Below the pieces are notes generated by a model, which saw only the letters and a program-made list of their open reading frames with translations, had not been told where the DNA came from and did no database searches. 64,000 nt of DNA from Nocardioides halotolerans DSM 19273 (lineage in GTDB: Bacteria > Actinomycetota > Actinomycetes > Propionibacteriales > Nocardioidaceae). The stretch is from positions 221,234 to 285,233 of the forward strand of contig NZ_KE383925.1 in the NCBI RefSeq assembly GCF_000422805.1. The letters run 5' to 3'. A program made the translations under genes and the position numbers. Shown piece by piece: positions 8,792 through 18,800 of this stretch (the stretch's first letter is position 1; each line of letters starts with the position of its first letter).

Positions 8792-9664
8792 ATGAACCGC
8801 CTGCTCCGTCGAACCGTCGCCGTCCTCGCCGTGCTGGCCAGCGCGCTGCTCGGCGCCACCGCCGTGACCTCGGAGCCCGCCCAGGCCGCGCCCCAGTGGG
8901 CGCCCGCCGCGACGGCGAAGATCCACCCCGGCACGATGATGTACACCGCCGGAGCCCAGTGCACCGCCAACTTCGTCTTCACCGGCTCCGACGGCTCGGT
9001 CTACGTCGGGTACGCCGCGCACTGCGCCGGCACCGGCGAGGCCACCGACACCAACGGCTGCCAGGCGGGCTCGCTGCCGCTCGGCACCGCGGTCACCTTC
9101 AACGAGGGCGGGAACCTCCTCTCCGAGGGCACCGTGGTCGGCCGCGGCACCCTCGTCTACTCCTCCTGGCTCACGATGAAGTCGCTGGGCACCGACGACG
9201 CCAACGCCTGCGCCTACAACGACCTCGCGCTGGTCCGGGTCGACGCCGCCGACGTCGGCAAGGTCAACCCGTCGATCCCGTTCTGGGGCGGCCCGACCGG
9301 CATCGACACCGACGGCACGGCCCCCGGCGACCGCGTCTACACCTACGGCAACTCCAGCCTCCGGGCCGGCCTGAGCCCGCTCTCGCCCCACACCGGCATC
9401 AGCCTCGGCGACGACGCCGCGGACGGTGGCTGGTCCCACCCGCTCTACACCGTCACGCCGGGCGTCCCCGGCGACTCGGGCTCGGCGTTCGTCTCGGCCG
9501 ACGGCAAGGCGGTCGGCGTCCTCTCCACGCTCGGCCTGCTGCCGCTCCCGCTGTCCAACAACATCGGCGACCTCGCTCACGAGCTGGCGTTCGCCCAGGC
9601 CAGCTCCGGCATCGCCGGTCTGACGCTGGCTCTCGGCACCGAGCCGTTCGACCCCGTCCTCTGA
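8792..9664 (+). CDS. Secreted chymotrypsin-like serine protease
   Basis: This 290-aa secreted protease has a Sec signal peptide: MNRLLRRT, then a hydrophobic core to about residue 24, with cleavage likely after PAQAA around residue 33. The S1-type catalytic triad is visible as H77 in GYAAHCAG, D144 in AYNDLALV and S229 in PGDSGSAFV. Cysteine pairs (57/78 and 90/140) could form disulfides. No pro-domain of the streptogrisin type is seen, so the mature enzyme follows almost directly. It is monocistronic, followed by two hairpins. Confidence 0.88.
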   Translation: MNRLLRRTVAVLAVLASALLGATAVTSEPAQAAPQWAPAATAKIHPGTMMYTAGAQCTANFVFTGSDGSVYVGYAAHCAGTGEATDTNGCQAGSLPLGTAVTFNEGGNLLSEGTVVGRGTLVYSSWLTMKSLGTDDANACAYNDLALVRVDAADVGKVNPSIPFWGGPTGIDTDGTAPGDRVYTYGNSSLRAGLSPLSPHTGISLGDDAADGGWSHPLYTVTPGVPGDSGSAFVSADGKAVGVLSTLGLLPLPLSNNIGDLAHELAFAQASSGIAGLTLALGTEPFDPVL

Positions 9665-9682
9665 CCACTCCCCAGGGAGCAA

Positions 9683-9706
9683 CGGTCCGTGCCTCCGCAC
9701 GGACCG
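9683..9706 (+). terminator. Hairpin after the secreted protease gene
   Basis: A perfect 10-bp stem (CGGTCCGTGC with GCACGGACCG) closes a four-base loop 18 bases after the protease stop codon. No clear T-run follows, as is common in high-GC actinobacteria. Confidence 0.6.
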
Positions 9707-9714
9707 GACGGCCC

Positions 9715-9743
9715 AGGCCCCGTCCACGCGCCGGACGGGGCCT
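9715..9743 (+). terminator. Second hairpin after the secreted protease gene
   Basis: A perfect 11-bp stem (AGGCCCCGTCC with GGACGGGGCCT) has a seven-base loop and is followed by CGGTCTGTCC. With the preceding stem-loop it probably ends transcription of the protease gene. Confidence 0.6.
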
Positions 9744-9756
9744 CGGTCTGTCCGCG

Positions 9757-9811
9757 GCCGGTGGGTGAACGCTCATCAACCTGCGGAGTTGATGAGCGTT
9801 CACCCACCGGC
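9757..9811. repeat. Perfect 24-bp inverted repeat with 7-base loop
   Basis: The arms at 9757-9780 and 9788-9811 are exact reverse complements with core GGTGAACGCTCATCAAC. A degraded third half-site resembling the right arm follows at 9814-9834. It lies 82 bases before the start of the DUF4129 operon, and its mate genes give no direct hint of function. It could be an operator for a dimeric regulator, a third terminator, or a dispersed repeat. Confidence 0.7.
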
Positions 9812-9880
9812 GGGGGTGATGGGCGCTCACCGGCCCGATTCGTGACCGGCACGTGATCGCTTTGGGTCGGTCGCCGCGGT

Positions 9881-9886
9881 TACGTT
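9881..9886 (+). promoter_or_regulatory. -10 box (TACGTT) of the DUF4129-MoxR operon
   Basis: TACGTT lies six bases before the GTG at 9893, matching the leaderless TANNNT pattern seen at many genes in this window. Confidence 0.55.
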
Positions 9887-9892
9887 CGCCCC

Positions 9893-10627
9893 GTGACCTC
9901 CCCAGCCCGCTCCGGTACGTCGGCGGTGGTCGCCGTCATCGGTGCGGTGGGGCTCCTGCTCGTGCTGGTCACGTGGGCGGCCTCGATCGGGCCCGACCGG
10001 GTGGTGTCGGGTGGTCACGTCGACCGGATCCGCCCCGACGAGCCATCGGTCAGCGCGACCGCGCTGGGTGACCCCAAGGACCCGATCGCCGAGGAGCGCC
10101 AGAAGGAGCGCGGCGAGCCGCCGGGCTGGCTCGGCACGATCGCCTTCGTCCTCGAGCTCCTCACCATCGGCGTGGTCGTGTTCCTCGTCGGTCGGCTGCT
10201 GCGCCGGCTGCGACGGTGGTGGCTGGCCCGCCCACGGCGGCGCCGGCGCCTGCCCGAGGACGTCGCCTTCGAGGTGATCGGCTCGGCCGCCCAGGTCACC
10301 GAGGTGATGTCGGAGGACGCCGAGGAGCAGCGTCGCGAGCTCGCTGCGGGCGCCGAGCCGCGCAACGCGATCGTCGAGTGCTGGCACCGCTTCGAGCAGC
10401 AGGCGGTCCGGGCGGGGGTCCAGCGCCACGCCTGGCAGACCACGGCGGAGTTCGTGCTCGGCGTCCTCGACCTGGTCGGGGCCGACCGCGGCGCGGTCTC
10501 GCGCCTCGCCGACCTCTACCGCGAGGCGCGGTTCTCCGACCACCCGATGACCGACCGCCACCGGAGCGAGGCCCTCGACGCGCTCGACAGCGTCCACCGG
10601 AGCCTGCGCCAGCCGGTAGGCCGATGA
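9893..10627 (+). CDS. DUF4129 domain-containing membrane protein
   Basis: This 244-aa protein has a membrane helix near residues 10-30, a second around residues 85-105 and a cytoplasmic C-terminal DUF4129 domain (VECWHRFEQQAVRAGV...HAWQTTAEFV...LADLYREARFSDHPM). In actinobacteria such proteins are commonly encoded with MoxR and DUF58 genes, as here, and are thought to belong to an envelope-linked assembly. The next gene starts at the ATGA overlap with this stop codon. The biochemical role is not known. Confidence 0.85.
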   Translation: MTSPARSGTSAVVAVIGAVGLLLVLVTWAASIGPDRVVSGGHVDRIRPDEPSVSATALGDPKDPIAEERQKERGEPPGWLGTIAFVLELLTIGVVVFLVGRLLRRLRRWWLARPRRRRRLPEDVAFEVIGSAAQVTEVMSEDAEEQRRELAAGAEPRNAIVECWHRFEQQAVRAGVQRHAWQTTAEFVLGVLDLVGADRGAVSRLADLYREARFSDHPMTDRHRSEALDALDSVHRSLRQPVGR

Positions 10628-11096
10628 CGGGCCGGCGCCGCTGGTGGTGGCGGCTGGCGGGCGGCCTCGTGGCCTTCGGCGGCATCGAGGCGGCCGTCCT
10701 GCTGATCCACGGCGAGGCCGACGAGCTGCGGCTCGCGCTCGTCGTGGCGCTCGTGGTCTGCGCCTCGGCGCTGCTCGTCGACGCGTCGCCGGTCGAGCCC
10801 GCCGCGTGGTCGACGCAGGTCGAGCCGGAGCCCGGGCTCGGGCGGCTCGACCCCCGCACGGCGTCGTACCTCCGCGTCCTCGAGACCCACCTGACCGCCC
10901 GGGGAGCCGACGGCGCGCTCCGCCACCGTCTCCGCGAGCTCACCGACCGGACCCTTCGGGTCCGCCACGACCTCTCGGTCGACGACCCGCGTGCCGAGGG
11001 GCTGCTGGGCCACGACCTGCGCCGCGTGCTGCAGGAGAGCCCGACCAAGCTCACACCCGACCAGATCGACCGCTGCGTGAAGGGAATCGAGGACCT

Positions 11097-11100
<4 letters not shown>
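10624..11100 (+). CDS. Hypothetical membrane protein of the MoxR-DUF58 operon
   Basis: This 158-aa protein has a basic N-terminus (MTGRRRWWWR), two closely spaced hydrophobic segments (about residues 11-24 and 36-50) and a soluble helical C-terminal half rich in Arg and Glu. The start codon overlaps the preceding stop (ATGA), and the stop overlaps the GTG of the moxR-like gene. Position and coupling place it in the same functional unit as the flanking DUF4129 and MoxR proteins. No recognised catalytic motif is seen. Confidence 0.85.
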
Positions 11101-12073
<973 letters not shown>

Positions 12074-12077
<4 letters not shown>

Positions 12078-13375
12078 CCACGCGCTGGCGTCCCACACCG
12101 GCCCTGGCCCGCGCGGTCGTCGTCGGCGCCGTCGCCGTGGTGGCCGCGGTCGTCGGCTCCGCGCCGACCGTGATGGTGCTGGGCGCGCCGTTCATCCTGC
12201 TCGCGGCGTTCGGGCTGCTCCACCGGCCCGACTCCGCGCCGGTGGTGGTCGCCGCGCTCGACCACCGGTGGCTCCACGAGGGCCAGGGCACCACCTCGCG
12301 GCTCACGCTGCGCGACGGCGAGGACGTCGAGCACGTGGCCCGCGTGATGGCCCCGACGCCGTTCGTCGCGCTGCACCCGCCGACCGGGCTGGCCGCCGGC
12401 CTCGTCCCCGACCTGCCGACGCTGGAGGTCGGTCCACGCCGCTGGGGCCGCCGGGTGCTGGGCGAGGAGCAGGTCTGCCTCACCACCCCGTGGGCCGGCT
12501 ACCGGTGGGGGCCGGTCGGGTTGCACGGCGACGGCCTGCGGGTGCTGCCGCACACCCAGCGCTTCGTGTCGCGGGCGGAGACGCCGCGGCCGGTCGGGCT
12601 GGTCGGCGTCAACCGCTCGCCGCGCCTCGGGTCGGGCGTCGAGTTCGCCGACATCCGGCCGTTCCGGCCCGGCGACCGGCTGCGCCGGATCAGCTGGCGC
12701 GTCTCGGTCCGCAGCCGCGAGCTGCACGTCACGACGTCCCCGGCCGAGGAGGACAGCGGCGTCCTCCTCGTGGTCGACGCGCTCGGCGACCACGGCCACT
12801 CGGGCGGCCTCGACGGCGAGGCGAGCAGCCTCGATCAGGGCGTGCGCGCCGCGGCCGCCGTCGCCGAGCACCACGTCCGGGCGGGCGACCGGGTGGGCCT
12901 GCGCATCGTCGGCGGCGACGGCGGGCTGCTCGGCCTGGGCGCCGGCACCCGCCACCTGCGCGCGATCTTCGACCTGCTCGCCGGCGTCCGCGCGGGAGAG
13001 CTCCCGGAGGGCATCGCCCAGCGGATCCAGCTCCGGGTCAGCGGCGGCAGCGTGGTCTTCGTGTTCTCACCGATGCTCGGCCCGGCGATCGTCACCGCGA
13101 CCGCGAGCCTGGTGCAGCGCGGCCTGCCCGTCGTGGTCGTCGACACGCTGCCGCCCGACGCCAGCCCGCGTACGCCCGACGGCGTCGACCCACGGCTGGT
13201 CGACCTCGCCTGGCGGATGCGCCGCCTGGAGCGCGACCAGGTGCTGGCCGGCCTCGAGGCCCTCGGCTGCCCCGTCATCCCGTGGCGCGGGGGAGGCACC
13301 CTCGACGACGTGCTGCGCCGTCTGGCCCGACGCGCCGACGTGCCGCGCGCGCTGCCCGGGGTCGCGGCCCCGTGA
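12074..13375 (+). CDS. DUF58 domain-containing protein
   Basis: This 433-aa protein has two N-terminal hydrophobic helices (about residues 10-50). The DUF58 signature is EFADIRPFRPGDRLRRISWRVSVRSRELHV around residues 190-220, followed by a von Willebrand factor A-like region (GVLLVVDALGD). DUF58 proteins are usual partners of MoxR ATPases. It is coupled by overlapping start and stop codons to both neighbours. The molecular job is unknown, but the conserved gene cluster suggests envelope maturation or signalling. Confidence 0.92.
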
Positions 13376-13890
13376 ACCTCCTGCTCAACGAGTCGCGCCC
13401 GCGCCTCGTGCTGCGCGCCGTCGTGCTGGTCGGGCCGGTGCTCGCGCTGCTCGTCGCCCGTCCGGCCGACCTGCCGCACGGCTGGTTCGTCGCGCTCACC
13501 GTCGTGCTGTCGCTGGGCTTCGCGGCGATGCCGGAGTCGCCGCTCGGCACCGGATGCCTGGGGCTCGTGGTCTTCTGGTGGGCGCTTGACACCGCCGACG
13601 GCGTCCGCGTCGAGGCGATCCCGGCGGCGCTCCTCCTGCTGGCCACGCACGTGGCGGCCGTGCTGCTGTCCTACGGACCGACCTCGCTCCCGATCGGCGC
13701 GGCGCTGCTGACTCGCTGGGTGCGCCGCGGCCTCGGAGTCGCCGTGGCTGCCCCTCTCGTGTGGCTGGTCGCGGCGCTCGTCGACGACCAGCCGGAGCCG
13801 CCGGGCATCTGGATCTCGGGGCTCGCCTGCGCCGTGGTCGTCTGCATCGTCGCCGCCACCGCCGTGACCATGCGCGAGGCCGACGCGTGA
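13372..13890 (+). CDS. Hypothetical polytopic membrane protein
   Basis: This 172-aa protein is almost wholly hydrophobic, with about five to six predicted membrane helices and a short polar end (TMREADA). Its GTG start overlaps the DUF58 stop, and its own stop overlaps the GTG of the alkyltransferase-like gene. I see no family motif; the operon position ties it to the MoxR-DUF58 unit. Confidence 0.8.
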   Translation: MNLLLNESRPRLVLRAVVLVGPVLALLVARPADLPHGWFVALTVVLSLGFAAMPESPLGTGCLGLVVFWWALDTADGVRVEAIPAALLLLATHVAAVLLSYGPTSLPIGAALLTRWVRRGLGVAVAAPLVWLVAALVDDQPEPPGIWISGLACAVVVCIVAATAVTMREADA

Positions 13891-14297
13891 TCACCCCACG
13901 GCGTTCTCCGGCTCCCGCGCTTCGCTCCTCCGCCGAACGACGCCGCGGGGACCGCGAAAAGGCTTCGAGCACGCCCGACCCCGAGGAGTACGTCGAGCTC
14001 GTCCTCTCCGTCGTCGAGGAGATCCCGCGCGGCCGCGTCACGTCGTACGGCGCGATCGCCGGCGTGGTCGGCGGCGGTCCCCGCCAGGTCGGCGCGGTGA
14101 TGTCGCGGCACGGCGGCCCGGTGCCGTGGTGGCGGGTGGTCCGCGCCGACGGGTCGCTGCCGCCGAGCCACGAGGAGAACGCGCGCCCGCACTACCTCGA
14201 CGAGGGCACCCCGCTGCGGCCCTCCGGCGCGGTCGACATGGCCGCGGCGTTCTGGGAGCCCGAACCACCCGACCTGCCCGTGCCGCGCGAGGTGTGA
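13887..14297 (+). CDS. MGMT-family alkyltransferase-like protein (ATL)
   Basis: This 136-aa protein carries the DNA-binding domain of O6-alkylguanine-DNA alkyltransferases: a helix-turn-helix with RGRVTSYGAIAGVVG, the GPRQVGAVMSRHG stretch, and PVPWWRVVRADGSLP. In true alkyltransferases the active-site motif is PCHRV; here Trp occupies the Cys position, the hallmark of ATL proteins, which bind alkylated DNA without repairing it and flag it for nucleotide excision repair. The first 30 residues are basic and not conserved, and the true start could be later than the GTG at 13887. It ends the operon. Confidence 0.85.
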   Translation: MITPRRSPAPALRSSAERRRGDREKASSTPDPEEYVELVLSVVEEIPRGRVTSYGAIAGVVGGGPRQVGAVMSRHGGPVPWWRVVRADGSLPPSHEENARPHYLDEGTPLRPSGAVDMAAAFWEPEPPDLPVPREV

Positions 14298-14455
14298 GGG
14301 TCTGGCCTGTGCACAAACTCCGCGAACCGGTGGAGAAACCTCCTTGGCCGGTGGATGAAGCTGTGGAACCGGAAGAATGTTGCCGGGACCCCTTGCGCGG
14401 CCGCCGCCGGAGGCAATAGAACTTCTCCTGCACCGCCACTTCGGTGGGGGTGCAA

Positions 14456-14492
14456 GAAGGGCCCGAACAACTCATACTTGTTCGGGCCCTTC
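14456..14492 (+). terminator. Strong hairpin ending the MoxR-DUF58-ATL operon
   Basis: A perfect 15-bp stem (GAAGGGCCCGAACAA with TTGTTCGGGCCCTTC) closes a seven-base loop. It lies 158 bases after the ATL stop and ahead of the acyltransferase. The intervening sequence holds no gene that I can support. Confidence 0.8.
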
Positions 14493-14565
14493 GCCTGTCT
14501 CGGACACCTCCGCTCCCTCGTGGACGCGATTCGGCATACCTCGCGGTAGGCGCGACACTCGTCGG

Positions 14566-15231
14566 GTGCTCTACGACGTGATGCACGCGGTCCTCCCGCC
14601 GGCGCTCAAGGCGATCTGGCGGCCCACCATCCGCGGGCTCGAGCACGTGCCGAGGTCGGGTGGCGTGATCCTGGCCAGCAACCACCTCAGCTTCGTCGAC
14701 TCCGTGGTCATCCCGACCGTGGCGCCGCGCAAGGTCGTGTTCCTGACGAAGTCCGACTACTTCACGGGCAGCGGCCTGAAGGGGCTCGCGTCGCGGGTCT
14801 GGTTCGAGGGCCTCGGCATGCTGCCGGTCGACCGCGACGACAGCCGCGCCGCGATCGCCAGCCTCGACATCGCCCTCGAGGTGCTCGGCAGGGGAGAGGC
14901 CTTCGGGATCTATCCCGAGGGGACCCGGTCACGTGACGGGCGGCTCTACCGCGGCCGCACCGGCGTCGCCCACCTCGCGCTGACGGCCGGCGTGCCGGTC
15001 GTGCCGGTCGGCCTGACCGGCACCCAGCACGTCCAGCCGGTGGGCTCCAGGCGGCCGCGGGTGGTCCCGATCACCGTCGAGTTCGGGGCGCCGATCGACT
15101 TCCGGGGCCGCTTCGACGGGGTGCCGTCCGGCCGCGCGCGGCGCGAGGCCACCGACGAGGTGATGGCCGCCATCCAGCGGATCACCGGGCAGGTCGAGGC
15201 CGGCATCTACAACGAGCGGCCGGTCGAGTAG
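14566..15231 (+). CDS. plsC: 1-acyl-sn-glycerol-3-phosphate acyltransferase family protein
   Basis: This 221-aa PlsC-type acyltransferase adds a second acyl chain to lysophosphatidate at the membrane. Motif I is NHLSFVD (the HX4D catalytic pair) near residue 43, motif III is YPEGTRSRDG near 119, and motif IV is GVPVVPVGLTG. The GTG at 14566 gives the expected short N-terminus before the LEHVPRSGGVILASNHLS block; a second GTG at 14578 is possible. The family also includes mannosyl- and other acyltransferases, so the acceptor is not proven. It converges with the next gene, with six bases between stop codons. Confidence 0.85.
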   Translation: MLYDVMHAVLPPALKAIWRPTIRGLEHVPRSGGVILASNHLSFVDSVVIPTVAPRKVVFLTKSDYFTGSGLKGLASRVWFEGLGMLPVDRDDSRAAIASLDIALEVLGRGEAFGIYPEGTRSRDGRLYRGRTGVAHLALTAGVPVVPVGLTGTQHVQPVGSRRPRVVPITVEFGAPIDFRGRFDGVPSGRARREATDEVMAAIQRITGQVEAGIYNERPVE

Positions 15232-15237
15232 GTAGGC

Positions 15238-15804
15238 CTAGCTCAGCGCGTTGTAGGACCAGACGCCGGCGAGGAACCCCACCGCGCCGAGCGCGGCGTA
15301 CGCCGGCACCCACCACCGCGAGCCGGTCGAGGGCTGCCGGGCGGGCGGGAGCACGGCGTTCTTGATGCCGACGAGGATCCCGAACACGGCCGGCGCGGCC
15401 ATCAGCCAGAACATCACGCCGCAGACCATCCAGCCCCAGACGATGCCGTCACCCTTGACGGCGTACTCGAGGAAGTTCCACCCCAGCGACCCGAACAGCA
15501 GTCCCCACATCGGGATCAGGAGGTTGGGCGCGTTGATCGAGAGCGCCGCGGCCGACCCGGCCATCGCCGTGATGATCATGACCGGCGCCGCGATCGCGAT
15601 GAGGTAGGAGCCGTCGGGGCACGGCTGCGCGCTGACGTACGGGCCGCCGTCGGCGCAGGCGCCGCCCACGTTCATCACCGCGCGCATCGAGAAGAACGTC
15701 CACGTCAGGGTGATCCCGAGGACCAGCACGCTGACGACGGTCGCCGGCACGGCCTTGCTCGCCCACCGCGACGGCTGGCTCTTCGCGGTCGCCTCCGCTG
15801 TCAT
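15238..15804 (-). CDS. Hypothetical four-helix membrane protein
   Basis: This 188-aa protein has four hydrophobic segments: about residues 18-40, 70-95, 100-118 (with the charged EYAVKGDG after it) and 120-145, plus a final one near 165-185. A loop with two Cys (GGACADGG...QPCPDGS) between the first two helices may lie outside the cell and form a disulfide. The ATG at 15804 avoids a basic extension that would begin at 15846. I do not recognise the family. Confidence 0.8.
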   Translation of the reverse strand: MTAEATAKSQPSRWASKAVPATVVSVLVLGITLTWTFFSMRAVMNVGGACADGGPYVSAQPCPDGSYLIAIAAPVMIITAMAGSAAALSINAPNLLIPMWGLLFGSLGWNFLEYAVKGDGIVWGWMVCGVMFWLMAAPAVFGILVGIKNAVLPPARQPSTGSRWWVPAYAALGAVGFLAGVWSYNALS

Positions 15805-15896
15805 GGCTGAACTCTGGCAGAGCCGCGGACGCGCGTGCCACGACACGACGGCCGTGCGCGCACGCGTGTGTCGGCGGTTCGTGATGGAGTGATCCG

Positions 15897-18800
15897 GTGA
15901 CCGAGACCGCGACCACCTACCACCTGGTCCGGCCCTCGCTCACCGTCGAGACGCCCGTCCTCGACGAGCAGCAGCAGCGCGTCGTCTACCACGACGCCGG
16001 GCCGCTCCTGGTGCTGGCCGGCCCCGGCACCGGCAAGACGACCACGCTGGTCGAGGCGATCGTGCGGCGCATCGACGAGGGCGTCCACCCCGACCAGATC
16101 CTGGCGCTGACCTTCTCCCGCAAGGCGGCCGAGCAGCTGCGCGACCGCGTCAGCGCGCGGGTCGGCCGCACGATGTCGGCCAGCATCGGGTCGACGTTCC
16201 ACTCCTTCGCCTACGGCCTGATCCGTCGCTACGCCCCCGCGCAGCTCTACGTCGGCCCGCTGCGCCTGCTGTCCGCGCCGGAGCAGGACGTCGTCCTGCG
16301 CGAGCTGCTCCAGGACCACCCCGAGTCGGTGCGCTGGCCCGAGTCGCTGCGCGTCGCGCTCGGCACGCGCGGCTTCGCCGGCGAGGTGCACGCAGTGCTC
16401 TCCCGCGCCCGCGAGAAGGGGCTCGACGGCGACCAGCTCGCCGAGCTCGGCGAGCGCGAGGGGCTGCCCGAGCTGGTCGCGGCGGGCGCGTTCCTCGAGC
16501 AGTACCTCACGATCCTCGACGACCGCGGGGCAGTCGACTACGCCGACCTCATCCGGCGCGCCACCATCGAGGCCACCGTCCACCGCGACGAGCTGCGCGG
16601 CACCTACGCGCACGTCTTCGTCGACGAGTACCAAGACACCGACTCCGGCCAGGTCGCCCTGCTCCGCGCCCTCGCCGGCGACGGCCGCAACCTGGTCGCG
16701 GTCGGCGATCCCCACCAGTCCATCTACGCGTTCCGGGGCGCGGAGGTGCGCGGCATCCTCGACTTCGCGACCGAGTTCCCGCAGGCCGACGGCAGCCCTG
16801 CGGAGGTGGTGGCGCTCGGCACCACGCGCCGGTTCGGCCCGCGCATCCTCACCGCCGCCCAGCGGGTCGCGGAGCGCATCGGGCTGCCCGGCGCGATCCC
16901 CGAGCAGGCCCGCACGGCCTTCCTCGAGCCGCGCGCGGTGGCCGGCGACCACGGCGACGGCCGGGTCACGGTGCGCACCTTCGACAGCGACCGCGCCGAG
17001 GCCGAGCACCTCGCCGACCTGCTGCGGCGCGCGCACCTCGAGGACGGCATCGCGTGGGACGAGATGGCGGTGCTGGTCCGCTCAGGCCGGGCGTCCATCC
17101 AGCCGCTGCGGCGCTCGCTCGGCGCGGCCGGCGTCCCGGTCGAGGTGGCGAGCGACGAGGTGCCGCTGGTGCGCGACCCCGCGGCGCTGCCGCTTATCGA
17201 TGCCATGAGGGTCGTGCTCAACCTCGACAACGCGGACGTCGACCACCCCGACCACATCGACGCGGCGCGGGCCGAGGCGCTGCTCACCGGTCCGCTCGGC
17301 GGGCTCGACGCGGGCGACGTACGCCGCCTGGCGCGTCAGCTTCGCCAGCGCGAGAAGGCCGCGGCCGCCGCCGAGGAGCGACCGCCGGTCCACTCGCGAG
17401 AGCTGGTCCGGCTCGCCGTGCTCGCTCCCAGCCTGCTCGACGGGCTCGAGGGCCCCGAGGTCGACCGGGCCCGGGCGGTCGCCGGGCTGGTGGCGCGCAC
17501 CCGCGCCCAGCTCGACGAGGGCGCCTCGGCCGAGGAGCTGCTCTGGACGCTGTGGTCGGGCACGTCCTGGCCCACGCGGCTGCGCCGGTCCGTCGAGCTC
17601 GGCGGCGGGGCCGCCCGTCGAGCCCACCGAGACCTCGACTCGATCTGCGCGCTGTTCGAGGCGGCCGCGCGGGCGGAGGAGACCCGCGACCGCGTGGGCG
17701 CCCGCGAGTTCCTCGCCACCCTCGTCGCCCAGCAGATCCCCGCCGACACGCTTGCGGAGCGCGGCGCCCGCGGAGCCGCCGTCCGCCTCCTCACCGCCCA
17801 TCGCGCCAAGGGCCTGGAGTGGCGGCTCGTCGTCGTCGCCCACGTCCAGCAGGACGGCTGGCCCGACCTGCGGCGCCGCTCGACGTTGCTGGGCGCCGAC
17901 CGGATCGGCACCGACGGCCTGGTGCCGGCCACCACCGCCCGCGAGATGCTCACCGAGGAGCGGCGGCTCTTCTACGTCGCCTGCACGCGCGCTCGCGAGC
18001 GCCTGGTCGTGACGGCGGTGGCCTCGCCGGAGGACGACGGTGACCAGCCGTCGCGGTTCCTGCAGGAGCTCGGCGTCAGCATCGAGGTCGTCGAGGGCCG
18101 CCCGGCCCGGACGCTGTCCCTCGGCGGCCTGGTCAGCGAGCTGCGCCGCACCGCCGCCGATCCCGCCGTGAGCCCGGCGCTCCGGCAGGCGGCCGCCCGG
18201 CGACTGGCCCGGCTGGCGGCCGAGACGACCGGCGACCGGGCGCTGGTGCCGATGGCCGACCCGTCGACGTGGTGGGGCACCCGCGCGGCGACCAGGTCGG
18301 TGCGGCCCCTGCGCGACCCCGACCAGCCGGTGCCGGTCTCGGCGAGCCTGCTCGACGCCATCACCACCTGCCCGACGCAGTGGTTCCTCGCGCGCGAGGC
18401 GGGCGGCGTCACGCGCTCGCACCAGTCGGCCAACCTCGGCGAGATCGTCCACGCGCTCGCCCAGCGCATCGCCGCGGGCGAGCTCGACGTGACCCCCGAC
18501 GAGGCCGGCGTCGAGGCGCTCATGCAGCACGTCGGCGCGGTCTGGGACCGCATGGAGTTCCGCACGCCGTGGGCCCGCGCCCGCGAGCTCGAGCGCACCC
18601 GCGCGGCGCTGGGGCGCTTCCTCTCGTGGCACACCGCCAACGCCCGCACCGTGATCGGCATCGAGCAGGAGTTCCGGGCGGTCGTCGACCTGCCCGACGG
18701 CGAGCGGATCCGCCTCGCCGGCTACGCCGACCGGCTCGAGCTCGACGCCGACGGGCGAGTCGTCGTGGTCGACCTCAAGACCACCCGCTCCAAGCCGACC

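Noticed and set aside
14318..14455. Short frames between the ATL gene and the acyltransferase
   Set aside because: They overlap the terminator hairpin, have no ribosome binding site and produce no recognisable protein.
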